Below, one piece after another: positions 5,138 through 5,138 of a stretch of 5,138 nt of DNA. Source of the stretch: Bacteroidales bacterium (GTDB lineage Bacteria > Bacteroidota > Bacteroidia > Bacteroidales > UBA4181); the NCBI GenBank assembly GCA_031264715.1, contig JAISDP010000255.1:1-5138 (forward strand), read 5' to 3'. Position 1 is the stretch's first letter. Each line of letters begins with the position of its first letter. The notes under the pieces were generated by a model. The model ran no database searches. It saw only the letters and a program-made list of their open reading frames with translations, and was not told where the DNA came from. The position numbers and the translations under genes were made by a program.

Positions 5138-5138
5138 G

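Noticed and set aside
1..5138. CRISPR array, insertion sequence, tRNA, rRNA or phage genes
   Set aside because: No regularly spaced repeats, transposase or integrase frames, terminal inverted repeats with target duplications, or tRNA-like cloverleafs were seen.

Overview
The window looks like a chromosomal housekeeping segment from a member of the Bacteroidota, most likely order Bacteroidales. Four things point there: promoter-like TAnnTTTG elements (exact at 84-91 and 4377-4384), no Shine-Dalgarno sequence ahead of any of the four large genes, AT-rich intergenic DNA next to more GC-balanced coding DNA, and a gene set (PPK1, a secreted DUF3108 protein, a TIGR01212 radical SAM protein, a bacterial 'plant basic secretory protein' peptidase homologue) that is familiar from that phylum. 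Species cannot be read from the sequence.

Layout. Positions 1-424 carry no convincing large gene. They hold two candidate promoters, several short inverted repeats and one 41-codon minus-strand reading frame with a good AGGAG ribosome binding site. Positions 425-4328 are three genes on the plus strand separated by 46 and 48 bases, with no terminator-like hairpin between them: ppk1 (polyphosphate kinase, 689 aa, all checked active-site residues present), a 266-aa exported DUF3108 protein, and a 312-aa YhcC/YtqA-type radical SAM protein. They are probably one transcription unit. A 125-base gap (4329-4453) follows, with an exact TAnnTTTG element and a 19-base near-perfect palindrome just downstream of it. 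Then comes a 227-aa exported metalloprotease-like protein with an HEVMH motif, whose stop codon ends one base before the window does.

How they may work together. PPK1 stores phosphate as polyphosphate in the cytoplasm. The DUF3108 protein should act beyond the inner membrane, and the radical SAM protein belongs to a family tied to tRNA wobble-uridine chemistry. These three do not form an obvious pathway, so co-transcription is more likely than a shared biochemical function. The peptidase-like gene appears to have its own promoter and possibly its own operator.

I found no clear new multi-gene system, mobile element, CRISPR array, tRNA or rRNA. The points most worth a second look are non-coding: the palindrome at the predicted transcription start of the peptidase gene, a sequence block shared between the two main intergenic regions, and the small minus-strand reading frame upstream of ppk1.
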